DNA from: Myxococcales bacterium
Lineage (GTDB): Bacteria; Myxococcota_A; Polyangia; Polyangiales; Polyangiaceae
NCBI GenBank assembly: GCA_025355005.1
Contig: JANXLV010000073.1
Coordinates: 1-64,000, forward strand
DNA length: 64,000 nucleotides
Direction of reading: 5' to 3'
Shown here: positions 33,807-42,416 of the stretch, piece after piece
How positions within the stretch are numbered: the stretch's first letter is position 1
Layout of the letters: every line of letters starts with the position of its first letter
Program-made: the position numbers and the translations under genes
Notes under the pieces: generated by a model
Databases searched by the model: none
What the model was told of the DNA's origin: nothing
What the model saw: only the letters and a program-made list of their open reading frames with translations

Positions 33807-33878
33807 CTTCAAGCATCTTGCAGCGACGCAGCAGCCCCCTCGCTTCAGGCATCTTGCAGCGACGCGGCAGCCCCCTCG
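33807..33878. repeat. 36 bp tandem duplication covering a gene's stop codon
   Basis: 33807-33842 and 33843-33878 differ at two positions only. Each copy, read on the minus strand, encodes EGAAASLQDA followed by a stop. The gene uses the first stop (TGA at 33845-33847), and the second copy is a silent duplicate of the tail. Confidence 0.8.
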
Positions 33879-34825
33879 CTGCGCACCACGCCGATGACCG
33901 CTTCCGATGACATGAGCGTGCCCTGTCCTGCGGCGAGCGCTGCATCGGCGAGCGCCTTCTCGACGTCGGTGCCGGGGCGAGCGCCGAGCGCTGCGTCCAG
34001 GTTGGTCCCGAGCGAGAGGAGGGCGATGGGCGACCGCGCCGGCAGGGCATGGCCTGGGCGCGTGCGGGTCTGGCCGCGCACGACTGGCTCCGCGAAGAAC
34101 GGCGCGAGCAAGCCGAGCTCCGGCACCAGCACGCCCTCGTCGTGCTCCTCGTAGGAGAGGACGGCGAACGCCCCCGCGCGGTCCGTTGCCGCGACGCAAT
34201 GGACAGCACCGCGGCTGGACCCTTGCGGGCCCGCCCACGGCGCACGAAGGAGCCTTGCGCCGTGATCGTGCGCGGCTCTGGGGAGCGGCTTCATGCGCGC
34301 GTCGATATCGCCGAGGTCGTCCGCGGTGAGGAGGCCACCAGCGAGCCGACCGGCTGCGCCGAGCAGCGGGTCCGCGTTGTCCACGAACGCGCGGGTCCCG
34401 CGATCCTTCACATGCGCGAGGAACACACCTCGCGGATCCTTCTTGCCGACCAGCGAGAGCGCGGGCGCGAGCGCAGCGGCCAAGGTCAGCGTGCCCGCAT
34501 GTGCGAGCGCTGCGGCCAGCGCGGCCACGAATGCGGAGGCTCCGACGCGTGCGGCGTCCGGGATGTCCTCCTCCGACGTGAAGCCACGCGGACGCGCGAC
34601 GCCCTTTCCGGGCTGCCGCACACGTCCATCCCACGCGTACAGGCCGAGCCCGCCTCCGCCGCAGAGGATCTGCACCGGGCCAAGGAGCACGCTCTCGTGC
34701 AATGCAGCGGCCGCGAACGCACCCGCCACGACCGCGCCGAGCGCGCCGCCCTTGATGACCACCTGCTCCGCGGCCACCTTCGCGGCCTTGCTCGTTGCGC
34801 TGACGGCGTTCTTCTTCTGCGACAT
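33845..34825 (-). CDS. Degenerate gamma-glutamyltransferase-family protein
   Basis: 326 residues from the ATG giving MSQKKNAVSATSKAAKVAAEQ. Several stretches parallel gamma-glutamyltranspeptidase: the small-residue N-terminal helix region, DPRGVFLAHVKDRGTRAFVDNADPLLGAAGRLAGGLLTADDLGDI, and a beta segment GAVHCVAATDRAGAFAVLSYEE followed by VLVPELGLL. In active enzymes the nucleophile is the first Thr of a T-T-H motif at the latter place; here it reads A207-V208-H209. The protein is also far shorter than the usual 500+ residues. It is probably non-catalytic. It follows the DUF72 gene by 7 bp. The family call is moderate. Confidence 0.5.
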   Translation of the reverse strand: MSQKKNAVSATSKAAKVAAEQVVIKGGALGAVVAGAFAAAALHESVLLGPVQILCGGGGLGLYAWDGRVRQPGKGVARPRGFTSEEDIPDAARVGASAFVAALAAALAHAGTLTLAAALAPALSLVGKKDPRGVFLAHVKDRGTRAFVDNADPLLGAAGRLAGGLLTADDLGDIDARMKPLPRAAHDHGARLLRAPWAGPQGSSRGAVHCVAATDRAGAFAVLSYEEHDEGVLVPELGLLAPFFAEPVVRGQTRTRPGHALPARSPIALLSLGTNLDAALGARPGTDVEKALADAALAAGQGTLMSSEAVIGVVRSEGAAASLQDA

Positions 34826-34832
34826 GCGGCCG

Positions 34833-35573
34833 CTACTCTTGCTCGTCGTCGTGTGCCACGAGCGCGACCGGCGTGCGCGGGCGGATGAGTCGTCCCATTC
34901 CCCCAGCGCTGCTTCGGACACGCACAGCGGCCTTGCGGAGGCCCTTGCACTCCGCGAGCGCAGTGTCGGTCTCGATCACGAAGTACGCGTCGCGTCGATC
35001 GCCGACGTTCTTGGCAATACGCTCGAGCGCCGCGGGGCCGAACGAGCGAGTCTCACCGAGCGCGCGCAGCCGGCCGTACGCCACGGGGCCCTCGGGGACG
35101 ACGTCGCGCGCGGGATCGGTCACGAGCACCACGTCGATCTTCTTCGCGAAGCGCGCGGCTTCCTCCGTCTCCCAGAGGCCCGAGCACTCCCACACCACGG
35201 TCGTCGAGTCGCGGCGGATGGTCTCGACGAACGCGCGCAACCGGTCGCGCCACACCTGCGACGGCGACACGTCCACCGGTGTCTTCACCAGCGCGATGCG
35301 CGCTTCGAGTACGTCGCTCGTCTGCGTGAACATCGCGCGCTCTTCGTCGGCCGCGGGGCTCGATTTCAGCGTGGACATCGAAGGCCCGCACACGACCGCG
35401 AACTCGAACGTGGGGGGCACGTTCTTCCGCCACTTGCGGAGCGTGGCCGCGTTGGGCATGAGCCGGAGGTTCGCCGCTGAAACCACGGGAACCTCGAGGA
35501 GGTCGAAGCGCTTCGCATACGTGGCGATGTCGCCGCGCAAGGACTTCGCCGCGATGTGATAGCGCGTGGCCAT
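34833..35573 (-). CDS. DUF72-family protein
   Basis: 246 residues starting MATRYHIAAKSLRGDIATYAKRFDLLEV. The pattern of a TIM-barrel-like DUF72 protein is visible: NLRLMPNAATLRKWRKNVPPTFEFAVVC near the N-terminus, RDRLRAFVETIRRDSTTVVWE in the middle, and YGRLRALGETRSFG near the end. DUF72 proteins (YecE-like) have no firmly established reaction. The gene is followed 7 bp later by the GGT-like gene on the same strand, suggesting co-expression. Confidence 0.75.
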   Translation of the reverse strand: MATRYHIAAKSLRGDIATYAKRFDLLEVPVVSAANLRLMPNAATLRKWRKNVPPTFEFAVVCGPSMSTLKSSPAADEERAMFTQTSDVLEARIALVKTPVDVSPSQVWRDRLRAFVETIRRDSTTVVWECSGLWETEEAARFAKKIDVVLVTDPARDVVPEGPVAYGRLRALGETRSFGPAALERIAKNVGDRRDAYFVIETDTALAECKGLRKAAVRVRSSAGGMGRLIRPRTPVALVAHDDEQE

Positions 35574-35636
35574 GGGGGCCTCTCATACACCAAAATCTGC
35601 CGTGAGAAGCCGAAAGAACACGCTTTCTGCTGACCA

Positions 35637-38600
35637 CTACGACAGCGTGATGTCTGGCGTGTGTTTCAGCAAGTACGTCAACCAGGCATCGGCGAGCTTC
35701 TCTTGCATCGAGTTGGCGCGCAGGCGCGAGCGCAGATGCGCGAAGTCGACGGAGTCGAGATCCTGGTCCTGATTCATGCACGTGAACACGACCGACTCCT
35801 TGCCGGTCTTCGGGTCCACGTGCTTCTGCAGGCACTGGGCGCAGATCTCCTTCATCATGCACTGCATCGGCGAGTTGATGCTGCCGATGGCGAGGTGCTT
35901 GGGGTCGAGCTTGGATGCGAGGACGCCGTGACGCGCATCCTTCACGGCAGCCATCATGCGGTCGCTGCCGATCGCGATGATGCGTGACACCTGCGACAGC
36001 TTGAACATGGGCGCACCCACCTTGCCCTCCGCATAGGCGACCATCGCCTGCACGATGTTGCCGCGGAAGTGCGCGTCCTGGGGGCGACGCGGCGGAATTT
36101 CCACGCCGGCGTCGGTCGTCCAGATCACCTGGTCCGTGTTGCTCTCGATGTCGTCCTGCTTGAACAGGTCCTCGCCCTTCTTGTAGCCGGCGAAGTACAG
36201 CACCTTCGCGCCCTGCGCCTTGAACGCGCGCGCGATGGAGAAGAGCACGGCGTTGCCGAGGCCGCCGCCGCAGAGCATCACGGTCTCGTTGCCGCGGATC
36301 TCGGTGGGGGCGCCCGTGGGTCCCATGAGGACGACGCGGTCACCTTCTTTCAAGGACGCGCACAGGCGCGAGCTGCCGCCCATCTCGAGCACGATGGTAC
36401 CGAGCAGGCCCTTCTCCGCATCGATCCACGCGCCAGTCAGCGCGAGGCCCTCCATCGCGAGGCGGGTGCCCTCCGTCACCTGCGCGTCCGCCTCGAAATT
36501 CTGCAGGCGGTAGAACTGACCCGGCAAGAACTTGCGCGCGGCGAGCGGCGCACGCACGACGATCTCGACGATGGTCTTCGTGAGGCGGTTCACCGCCACG
36601 ACCTCCGCGCGCAGCAGATCCGAAAGCTGCGCGGTGAACGCCGTGAGCTTCTGCTCGCGCGCGGGCTGGTCGCTCGCGTCGAGGCGATCGAGCTCGGGGA
36701 ACAGCTTGCGCACGTACGGGTAGCCGTCCTTCGCGCTGGCCATGGCCTTCACCACGCTGCCCGCGTAGTGCGGATGGTTGTCGCCGAAGTACGAGACTGT
36801 GTGGTTCTCGTGGAGGTAGCTCGTGAAGAACGCGTGTCGCGGCTTCGCCTCGGTCACGGTAATCTTGCTCTTGCCCTCCGCGTCGACCGCATCTGCAACC
36901 GCGGTGTGCGCGAGGAAGTACTGCCCCTTCGTGTCCATCTTGAACGTGGCGGGCCATTCCCGCTCGTACGTGACGTTGGGGCTCGTGCCTGCCGCGACGC
37001 ACACGGTCCGCGCCGGCATCTCGATCTCCGTGCCGTCGGCGCGCTTGAACTTCATGCCATTCACGTGACCGTAGGAGTCCAGCACGGCCTCCGTGGGCGA
37101 CATGTTCTCCACGTATCGAATGCCTTCTTCCAGGCTCTTCGCGACCTCTTCGTGGTTCAACCGATACGCGGGCGAGTCGAGCAGGCTCTTGCGATAGACG
37201 AGCGTGACGCCGCCCCACTTGTCGACCAGGTGCTGCAGCTTCGCGTCGCGGCCCTCGCGCGCGGCGAGCTCACGCTCTGCCTCGAGCTCCTTCGCGTGGG
37301 CGAGCTGCTTCTCGAGCTGCGTCCACTCCTCGAGATCGAACATCTTGCGAACGACGTCGTCGCCGAGCTCCGCAGAGAGCACGCGATAGCGCTGCAACGT
37401 CTTCTCGATCTGCACCGGGTAGTACGCGTAGAGCTCTGTCGCCGTGTCGATCGCCGTGAGTCCGCCGCCGACCACGACCGCGGGCAACTCCACCTCCAGG
37501 TTTGCGAGCGAGCTCTTCTTGTATGCGCCCGTGAGCTGCAGGCCCATGAGGAAGTCGCTCGCCTTGCGGATGCCGCGCGCGAGGTTGTTCTTCATGTCGA
37601 TGATGGTGGGCCGGCCAGCGCCCGCGGCGAGCGCGACGTGATGGAAGCCGAGCTGCCACGCGTCCTCCAGCGTGAGCGTGCCGCCGAAGCGCACGCCGCC
37701 GAAGATGCGCATGAGCGGCGACCGCGCGAGCGTGATGTAGAGGAGCGTGAGGAAGTTCTTGTCCCAACGAACGGTGATTCCGTATTCGCTGACGCCGCCG
37801 AAACCGAGGAGCAGGCGCTCGTCGAGCTCCCGGTAGAGCGTTCCGAAGTCCTCTATCGGCGCGGGCGGCGCGTCCTTCGTGCCGGTGAGCTCCGCGGGGA
37901 GCGGCTCGATCTTGAGCCCGTCAACCGCCGCGACGCAGAAGCCTTCGCGCGTGAGGTGGTGAGAGAGCGTGTAGCCCGCGGGGCCGAGGCCCACGACGAG
38001 CACGTTCTTACCGTTGTAAGGCAGGTTGTACGGCCGCTCGACATTGAGCGGATTCCACCGCGTGAGGAAGCCGTAGATCTCCATACCGAACGGCATCGCG
38101 AGCACCTCGGTGAGGGCGCGCGTCTCCGCCTGGGGAATGTTGACGGGCTCCTGCTTCTGGAAGACGCACGCCTTCATGCAGTCGTTGCAGATGCGGTGAC
38201 CGGTGCCGGGGCACATCGGGTTGTCGATGCAGACGATCGCGAGAGCCCCCAGCGCGTCGCCCTGCTGCCTGATGGCGTGCATCTCGCTGATGCGCTCTCC
38301 GAGCGGGCAGCCCTCGAGCAGGACGCCGAGGGAGTTCTTCTTGATCTCCTTGGTCTTCGGATCGCGCAGGCCCTTCGTGCACGAGTCCTTGTCGCGGTCG
38401 TGGCAGAGAAGGCAGTAGTCGAGCTCCTGCTCTACCTCGCGCGGGCTCATGCGGCGGTCCGTCAACGAGAACCCGTCGCGTTCGCGGCGCTCGTGTGCGG
38501 GGCCGACGAACATCTCCGGGATCTTCGGGTCCGGACGGACGACCTCCACCAGGTGCTGGTAGTCCAGGTTCTTGGGCTGGCGGAGCGACGGCCAGAGGCG

Positions 38601-39386
38601 CATCGGATCGTGGTGGTCATGGCTGCGCGCGGCGAGCCACGCCTCGAATGCATCCAGCGCGAACGCGACCACGCGTGCGTTCTCCTCGTCAGTGGGGCTG
38701 GTGGTCGCGGTTGCACACGCCTCGTTCGCGGCGGGTAGCGGAGCGAGCGCCACGCGCAGCGACTCGGCGCGGGCCTTGAGCTCCGGTGTCCACTGGGCGC
38801 CGCCGGCCTTCGCGGCCTTGCGTGCGACGTCGTCGACCTCGAAGAAGTGCGTCACGCTGCGTGCGACGGAGAGCTCCTCGTCGCGGTTGCGCGTGAGCGC
38901 GTCCGGGATGGCGACGGCGATCGCCGCGCGTGCGACGGACTCCGCTGCTTCGAGCCCGTTCGTGAAGCTCTTGCCAGCGCCTTCCTTCAGCACGCGCTTC
39001 TTCGCGAAGTCGCGCCGGAACGAGAAGAGCGCCGCGCGGACCGTCACCTCGTCACGCAGCGTCTTCGTGGCGGACTCGACCTCGAACAGCTTCGCGACGA
39101 ACGCGCTGACGTGCGGCGCGAGGGCGAGCAGCGCCGTGCTGACGTCCTCGGGCTTCATGCCCACCCCCTTGCACGCGCGGTACGCGTCGAACGTCGCATA
39201 CACCGCGGGGGCCTCGGCGCGTACTTGCTCGAAGAACACGTCGTGGAGGGCGTGGAGCTTCTCGGGTGAGAAGAGGTCCCGGAAGCGATACCCCGGCACC
39301 CCCATGGGCATGTCGGCGGTGGGCCCGATGTCTTGCGGCGGTCTGGACGGACGACGGAATGCCTGGAGGGTGCTCTGGGTGGTCAC
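35637..39386 (-). CDS. Large Nfn-like flavo-iron-sulfur NAD(P) oxidoreductase (GltD-type plus PyrK/FNR-type fusion)
   Basis: 1249 residues. An N-terminal helical region (~1-300) of unknown role is followed by Fe-S cysteines (CLLCHDRDKDSC near 325, GCPLGE, CIDNPMCPGTGHRICNDCMKAC near 390-410). A GltD-like FAD/NAD(P) pair of Rossmann motifs comes next (VVGLGPAGYTLSHHL near 465, VVVGGGLTAIDTATELY near 640). A PyrK/FNR-like domain (~950-1180: LPGQFYRLQNF, VMLCGGGLGNAVLFSIARAFK) ends with CMMKEICAQC and a later Cys. NfnB and NfnA style modules on one chain suggest electron transfer between two pyridine nucleotides or to a ferredoxin-like partner. The gene lies 36 bp downstream of YggX. Confidence 0.8.
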   Translation of the reverse strand: MTTQSTLQAFRRPSRPPQDIGPTADMPMGVPGYRFRDLFSPEKLHALHDVFFEQVRAEAPAVYATFDAYRACKGVGMKPEDVSTALLALAPHVSAFVAKLFEVESATKTLRDEVTVRAALFSFRRDFAKKRVLKEGAGKSFTNGLEAAESVARAAIAVAIPDALTRNRDEELSVARSVTHFFEVDDVARKAAKAGGAQWTPELKARAESLRVALAPLPAANEACATATTSPTDEENARVVAFALDAFEAWLAARSHDHHDPMRLWPSLRQPKNLDYQHLVEVVRPDPKIPEMFVGPAHERRERDGFSLTDRRMSPREVEQELDYCLLCHDRDKDSCTKGLRDPKTKEIKKNSLGVLLEGCPLGERISEMHAIRQQGDALGALAIVCIDNPMCPGTGHRICNDCMKACVFQKQEPVNIPQAETRALTEVLAMPFGMEIYGFLTRWNPLNVERPYNLPYNGKNVLVVGLGPAGYTLSHHLTREGFCVAAVDGLKIEPLPAELTGTKDAPPAPIEDFGTLYRELDERLLLGFGGVSEYGITVRWDKNFLTLLYITLARSPLMRIFGGVRFGGTLTLEDAWQLGFHHVALAAGAGRPTIIDMKNNLARGIRKASDFLMGLQLTGAYKKSSLANLEVELPAVVVGGGLTAIDTATELYAYYPVQIEKTLQRYRVLSAELGDDVVRKMFDLEEWTQLEKQLAHAKELEAERELAAREGRDAKLQHLVDKWGGVTLVYRKSLLDSPAYRLNHEEVAKSLEEGIRYVENMSPTEAVLDSYGHVNGMKFKRADGTEIEMPARTVCVAAGTSPNVTYEREWPATFKMDTKGQYFLAHTAVADAVDAEGKSKITVTEAKPRHAFFTSYLHENHTVSYFGDNHPHYAGSVVKAMASAKDGYPYVRKLFPELDRLDASDQPAREQKLTAFTAQLSDLLRAEVVAVNRLTKTIVEIVVRAPLAARKFLPGQFYRLQNFEADAQVTEGTRLAMEGLALTGAWIDAEKGLLGTIVLEMGGSSRLCASLKEGDRVVLMGPTGAPTEIRGNETVMLCGGGLGNAVLFSIARAFKAQGAKVLYFAGYKKGEDLFKQDDIESNTDQVIWTTDAGVEIPPRRPQDAHFRGNIVQAMVAYAEGKVGAPMFKLSQVSRIIAIGSDRMMAAVKDARHGVLASKLDPKHLAIGSINSPMQCMMKEICAQCLQKHVDPKTGKESVVFTCMNQDQDLDSVDFAHLRSRLRANSMQEKLADAWLTYLLKHTPDITLS

Positions 39387-39422
39387 GCGGTGTACTCGGT
39401 ACGTTGCTTCTGGGGACTGCGG

Positions 39423-39710
39423 CTACTCGGAGGCCTTGGGAACGAACGCGGTCTCGGCAAGGTCGCCCTCTTCGAAGCCGAAGTAGACGGCGCACTGCTT
39501 GAACATGAATTTCTGGCCTTCTTGTGAGGTCAGGTCGACGCGATACGTGTTGATGTACTTCACGGAGTCCTTCAGCCAGCCGTCCCAGGCCTCCTTGCTG
39601 ATCTCCTCGTAGATGCGCTTGCCGAGGTCGTTCTTGTACGGGTGGCGCGGGAGACCGGGCAGCTCTCTGCCGAGCTTCTTGCAATGGACCATGCGGGGGG
39701 CGTCGCTCAT
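39423..39710 (-). CDS. yggX: YggX, iron-trafficking / oxidative damage protection protein
   Basis: 95 residues; the ATG at 39710 gives MSDAPRMVHCKKLGRELPGLP, the family's start with its single conserved Cys. The body contains GKRIYEEISKEAWDGWLKDSVKYINTYRVDLTSQEGQKFMFKQCAVYF, a clear YggX match at usual length. The protein protects Fe-S enzymes from oxidative damage and is linked to iron handling. It precedes the large Fe-S oxidoreductase by 36 bp on the same strand, so it may protect that enzyme's clusters. Confidence 0.92.
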   Translation of the reverse strand: MSDAPRMVHCKKLGRELPGLPRHPYKNDLGKRIYEEISKEAWDGWLKDSVKYINTYRVDLTSQEGQKFMFKQCAVYFGFEEGDLAETAFVPKASE

Positions 39711-39809
39711 GGCGGGGTATTTAGCGACTCTCGCGTCCACACGGAAGGGCTCCTTCGCTGGTTCTTCGTTCCCGGACGTGATTTCGGCGTATCTTGGGCC
39801 GGAGAGGGC

Positions 39810-42416
39810 ATGAGCAGTCGTCCCTGTACCACCTGCGGCAAGGCGCTCCCGGAGGGCGTGCGTTTTTGCGGCCAGTGCGGCACGCGGCTACCCGACTCGG
39901 TGCCCGCCGCACCGGCTCTGCAGTCCGCTTCTGCGCCGCTAGCGGCCGTCCCGACACCTGTCGTCGCGCAAAGCGCCCCGCCCACGGGTGGCCGGGTCCC
40001 GGCGGCTCGCACAATGGTCGAGTTCCAGGCCCCGCCCGTGCCTGCGAACTTCGACGACTCCCAGACGGTGAAGCGAGATCGCGCCGACCTCGTCTCGATG
40101 ATGAACGCATACGACGCCGAGCGCGCGAGCTCCAAGATGAGCGCCGCCGCCCCGGTCGCCGAGCCTCCTGCCACGACCAAGCGGCCCACGGACCAGCCGC
40201 TCGCAGAAGAGGAGGCTCGCGTCGCGGCGGCGAAGCACGAGGCGAAGACTGCCCCCGACATGGCGCGGACCGTCACGAATCCGATCGGCGCTGTCGGCAC
40301 TGGCAATCCGCTCGGGAAGACCATCGCAGAGGCAAGTCCGTTCGGTGCTTCGCAGGCGCCGTCTGGCCAGGCGTTCGACAAGACCATCTCCGACGTCGAT
40401 GCGGTAGCGCGTGCGCGCGACATGGTGCTGGGCGCCATCCGTGACGGCAACATCGCGCCCCCGCAGCCCGCGTCGATCAGGCCGGAGCCAGTCTCTGCGC
40501 CCGTCGTCTCGCTCGCTGACTCCCAACCGGTGCGCGCGTCGGCGAGGCCGCCGTCCGATCTGCACCAGACGCGGGCCGACGCCTTCCTCCAGGCGCAACA
40601 TCGCGCACAGGCCTTCGACGGAGCGACCGTTCATGATGGCTCGGAGCGAAGCCCGATGTCTCAGAGCGTCGGCTCGACACCACCCCCACCGCCCACGCCG
40701 CAGGTGACGGTGCTGAACGCTCCTGCTGCCCCTGCCCCTGCCCCTGGGGGTGCGGCGCGGACGATGCTCGGTGTGGCCGCAGTGGACCTCGCAGCGATCA
40801 ACGCCGCGCGCGGCATCGTGGCCGCAAACCAGCAACCACCGCAGCAGCAGGCGCCGCAGCAGCCACTGCACGCGGCAGGTGGCGCCAGCAAGACGATGCT
40901 CGGCGTTGCGATCCCGGGCATCGCGCCGCTCAATCCGGGCCAGCCTTCGTACCCTGCTCCTCAAGCGCAGGCTCCTCAGCCGCCCGGACACTTCGGCAGC
41001 CAGAACAAGACGATGATGGGTGTGGCCATGCCGGGCATCGCACCGACCCGCAACGCGGAACACCATGGTCAACCCGGTCAACACGGGGGCGGCGGGTACA
41101 GTCGTCCGCCATCGTCGCAGGTGAACAACACCATGCTCGGCGCCGCGATGCCCATGATCGCACCGATGCCCGCGCCGTACGTCGAGGAGCAGTTGCCGGC
41201 GCCGCACCTGGTGGCGCAGAAGCGCGGCGTGCCGATCGTCTTTGCCATCGGGCTCCTCGCGGTCCTGTTGCTGCTCGGGGCTGGCGCGATGTTCCTCCTC
41301 TACAAGCCCGCGCCGCCCGTGGTGGCCGTGCCGGAGCTGGACGCGGAGGGCCGCGACGTCCTGAAGCTCACGTGCGAAGGCTGCGCCGACGGCACGAAGA
41401 TCAGCGTTGGTACGGCGACGTCCACGCTCGCCACGCACCAGGCGCACCTGCTGCTTCCGCAGCCGCTCAAGGTCGGGCAGAACCCGCTGGTGTTGAAGAT
41501 CGATCGTCCCGGCGCCGGCCGAGACGAGGACGCCAAGATCGAGGTGCCCGTCGCGTTCCGCCTCCGCGCAGACCTCTCCACGCTCTCGGCCACGCCTCCG
41601 ACCATCACGGTACGGGTGGAGGCGCAGCCGGGCTCGGACGTGCGTATCGCAGACAAGCCCATCGCGCTGGATGCCAAGGGCGAGGCGGCGCTTGCCGTGG
41701 ACGTCGGCCCCGACACCATGGGCCCGAGCGACGAGACGAAGCGCATCGACCGCACCATCGACTACTCGATCACGCCGAAGGGCGGCGTGCCGCAGAAGGG
41801 CACCGTACGCGCGCAGGCAGGCATTGCAGCTCTCCACATCGACACGCCGAGCAGTCATGCCGTGCTCGACCAGGAGTTCTCTTGGGTGTCCGGTCAGACG
41901 ACGCCCCTCGCGGAGGTGTCCATCAACGAGCAGAAGGTCACGGCGGACGCAGCCGGGATCTTCGCGACGAAGCTCGAGGCGCTGCCCATCGGCGAGACGA
42001 AGGTGCACGTCGTGTCGCGTCCGAAGAACTTCGCCGCGCGCACGCTCGACTTCGCGATCACGCGTGCCTTGCACCTGGAGGACGCCGCCAGGACGTTCGA
42101 GGCTGAAGGCCCGCTTGGTTACGATGCCTACGCGGACGGCACGAACAGCCGCAACGGCGCGAAGGTCGCGCTGGACGGCGAGATCGTCGAGGCGCGTCGT
42201 GGCACCGCACACCAGTGGCTGTTGCTCGTGGAGACACGTCGCGGTTGCTCGAAGCTCGGTCAGTGCCTCGTGCGCGTGCAGGACTTCGGAGAGGGCGACA
42301 TGACGCGCGGTGAGCGCGTGCGCATCTACGGACGCTTCCTGCACACCGTCACCGCAGCAGGCAAGACCATCCCCGAGGTCGCGGCGGACATCACACTGCG
42401 AAGGAACGGCTCGTGA
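39810..42416 (+). CDS. Zinc-ribbon transmembrane protein with four TMLG motifs
   Basis: 868 residues; the ATG at 39810 follows GGAGAGGGC. The N-terminus has two CxxC knuckles (C6, C9, C20, C23). Residues ~30-460 are low-complexity Ala/Pro/Gln with four short motifs at ~316, 360, 399 and 439: TMLGVAAVDLAAI, TMLGVAIPGIAPL, TMMGVAMPGIAPT and TMLGAAMPMIAPM. Further Thr motifs of the (K/R)T(I/M) type occur earlier. One membrane helix (~474-495) precedes a beta-rich C-terminal domain (~510-868). The motifs look like docking or phospho-Thr sites. It is coupled to the next gene (GTGA). Confidence 0.7.
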   Translation: MSSRPCTTCGKALPEGVRFCGQCGTRLPDSVPAAPALQSASAPLAAVPTPVVAQSAPPTGGRVPAARTMVEFQAPPVPANFDDSQTVKRDRADLVSMMNAYDAERASSKMSAAAPVAEPPATTKRPTDQPLAEEEARVAAAKHEAKTAPDMARTVTNPIGAVGTGNPLGKTIAEASPFGASQAPSGQAFDKTISDVDAVARARDMVLGAIRDGNIAPPQPASIRPEPVSAPVVSLADSQPVRASARPPSDLHQTRADAFLQAQHRAQAFDGATVHDGSERSPMSQSVGSTPPPPPTPQVTVLNAPAAPAPAPGGAARTMLGVAAVDLAAINAARGIVAANQQPPQQQAPQQPLHAAGGASKTMLGVAIPGIAPLNPGQPSYPAPQAQAPQPPGHFGSQNKTMMGVAMPGIAPTRNAEHHGQPGQHGGGGYSRPPSSQVNNTMLGAAMPMIAPMPAPYVEEQLPAPHLVAQKRGVPIVFAIGLLAVLLLLGAGAMFLLYKPAPPVVAVPELDAEGRDVLKLTCEGCADGTKISVGTATSTLATHQAHLLLPQPLKVGQNPLVLKIDRPGAGRDEDAKIEVPVAFRLRADLSTLSATPPTITVRVEAQPGSDVRIADKPIALDAKGEAALAVDVGPDTMGPSDETKRIDRTIDYSITPKGGVPQKGTVRAQAGIAALHIDTPSSHAVLDQEFSWVSGQTTPLAEVSINEQKVTADAAGIFATKLEALPIGETKVHVVSRPKNFAARTLDFAITRALHLEDAARTFEAEGPLGYDAYADGTNSRNGAKVALDGEIVEARRGTAHQWLLLVETRRGCSKLGQCLVRVQDFGEGDMTRGERVRIYGRFLHTVTAAGKTIPEVAADITLRRNGS

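Noticed and set aside
36069..38738. 889-codon plus-strand frame
   Set aside because: It is antisense to the Nfn-like oxidoreductase, whose domains and cofactor motifs are clear; composition is Arg/Leu/His-rich without motifs.
39939..42344. 801-codon minus-strand frame
   Set aside because: It is antisense to the zinc-ribbon TMLG protein, which has a start site, TM helix and coupled partner; the frame is Arg/His-rich.
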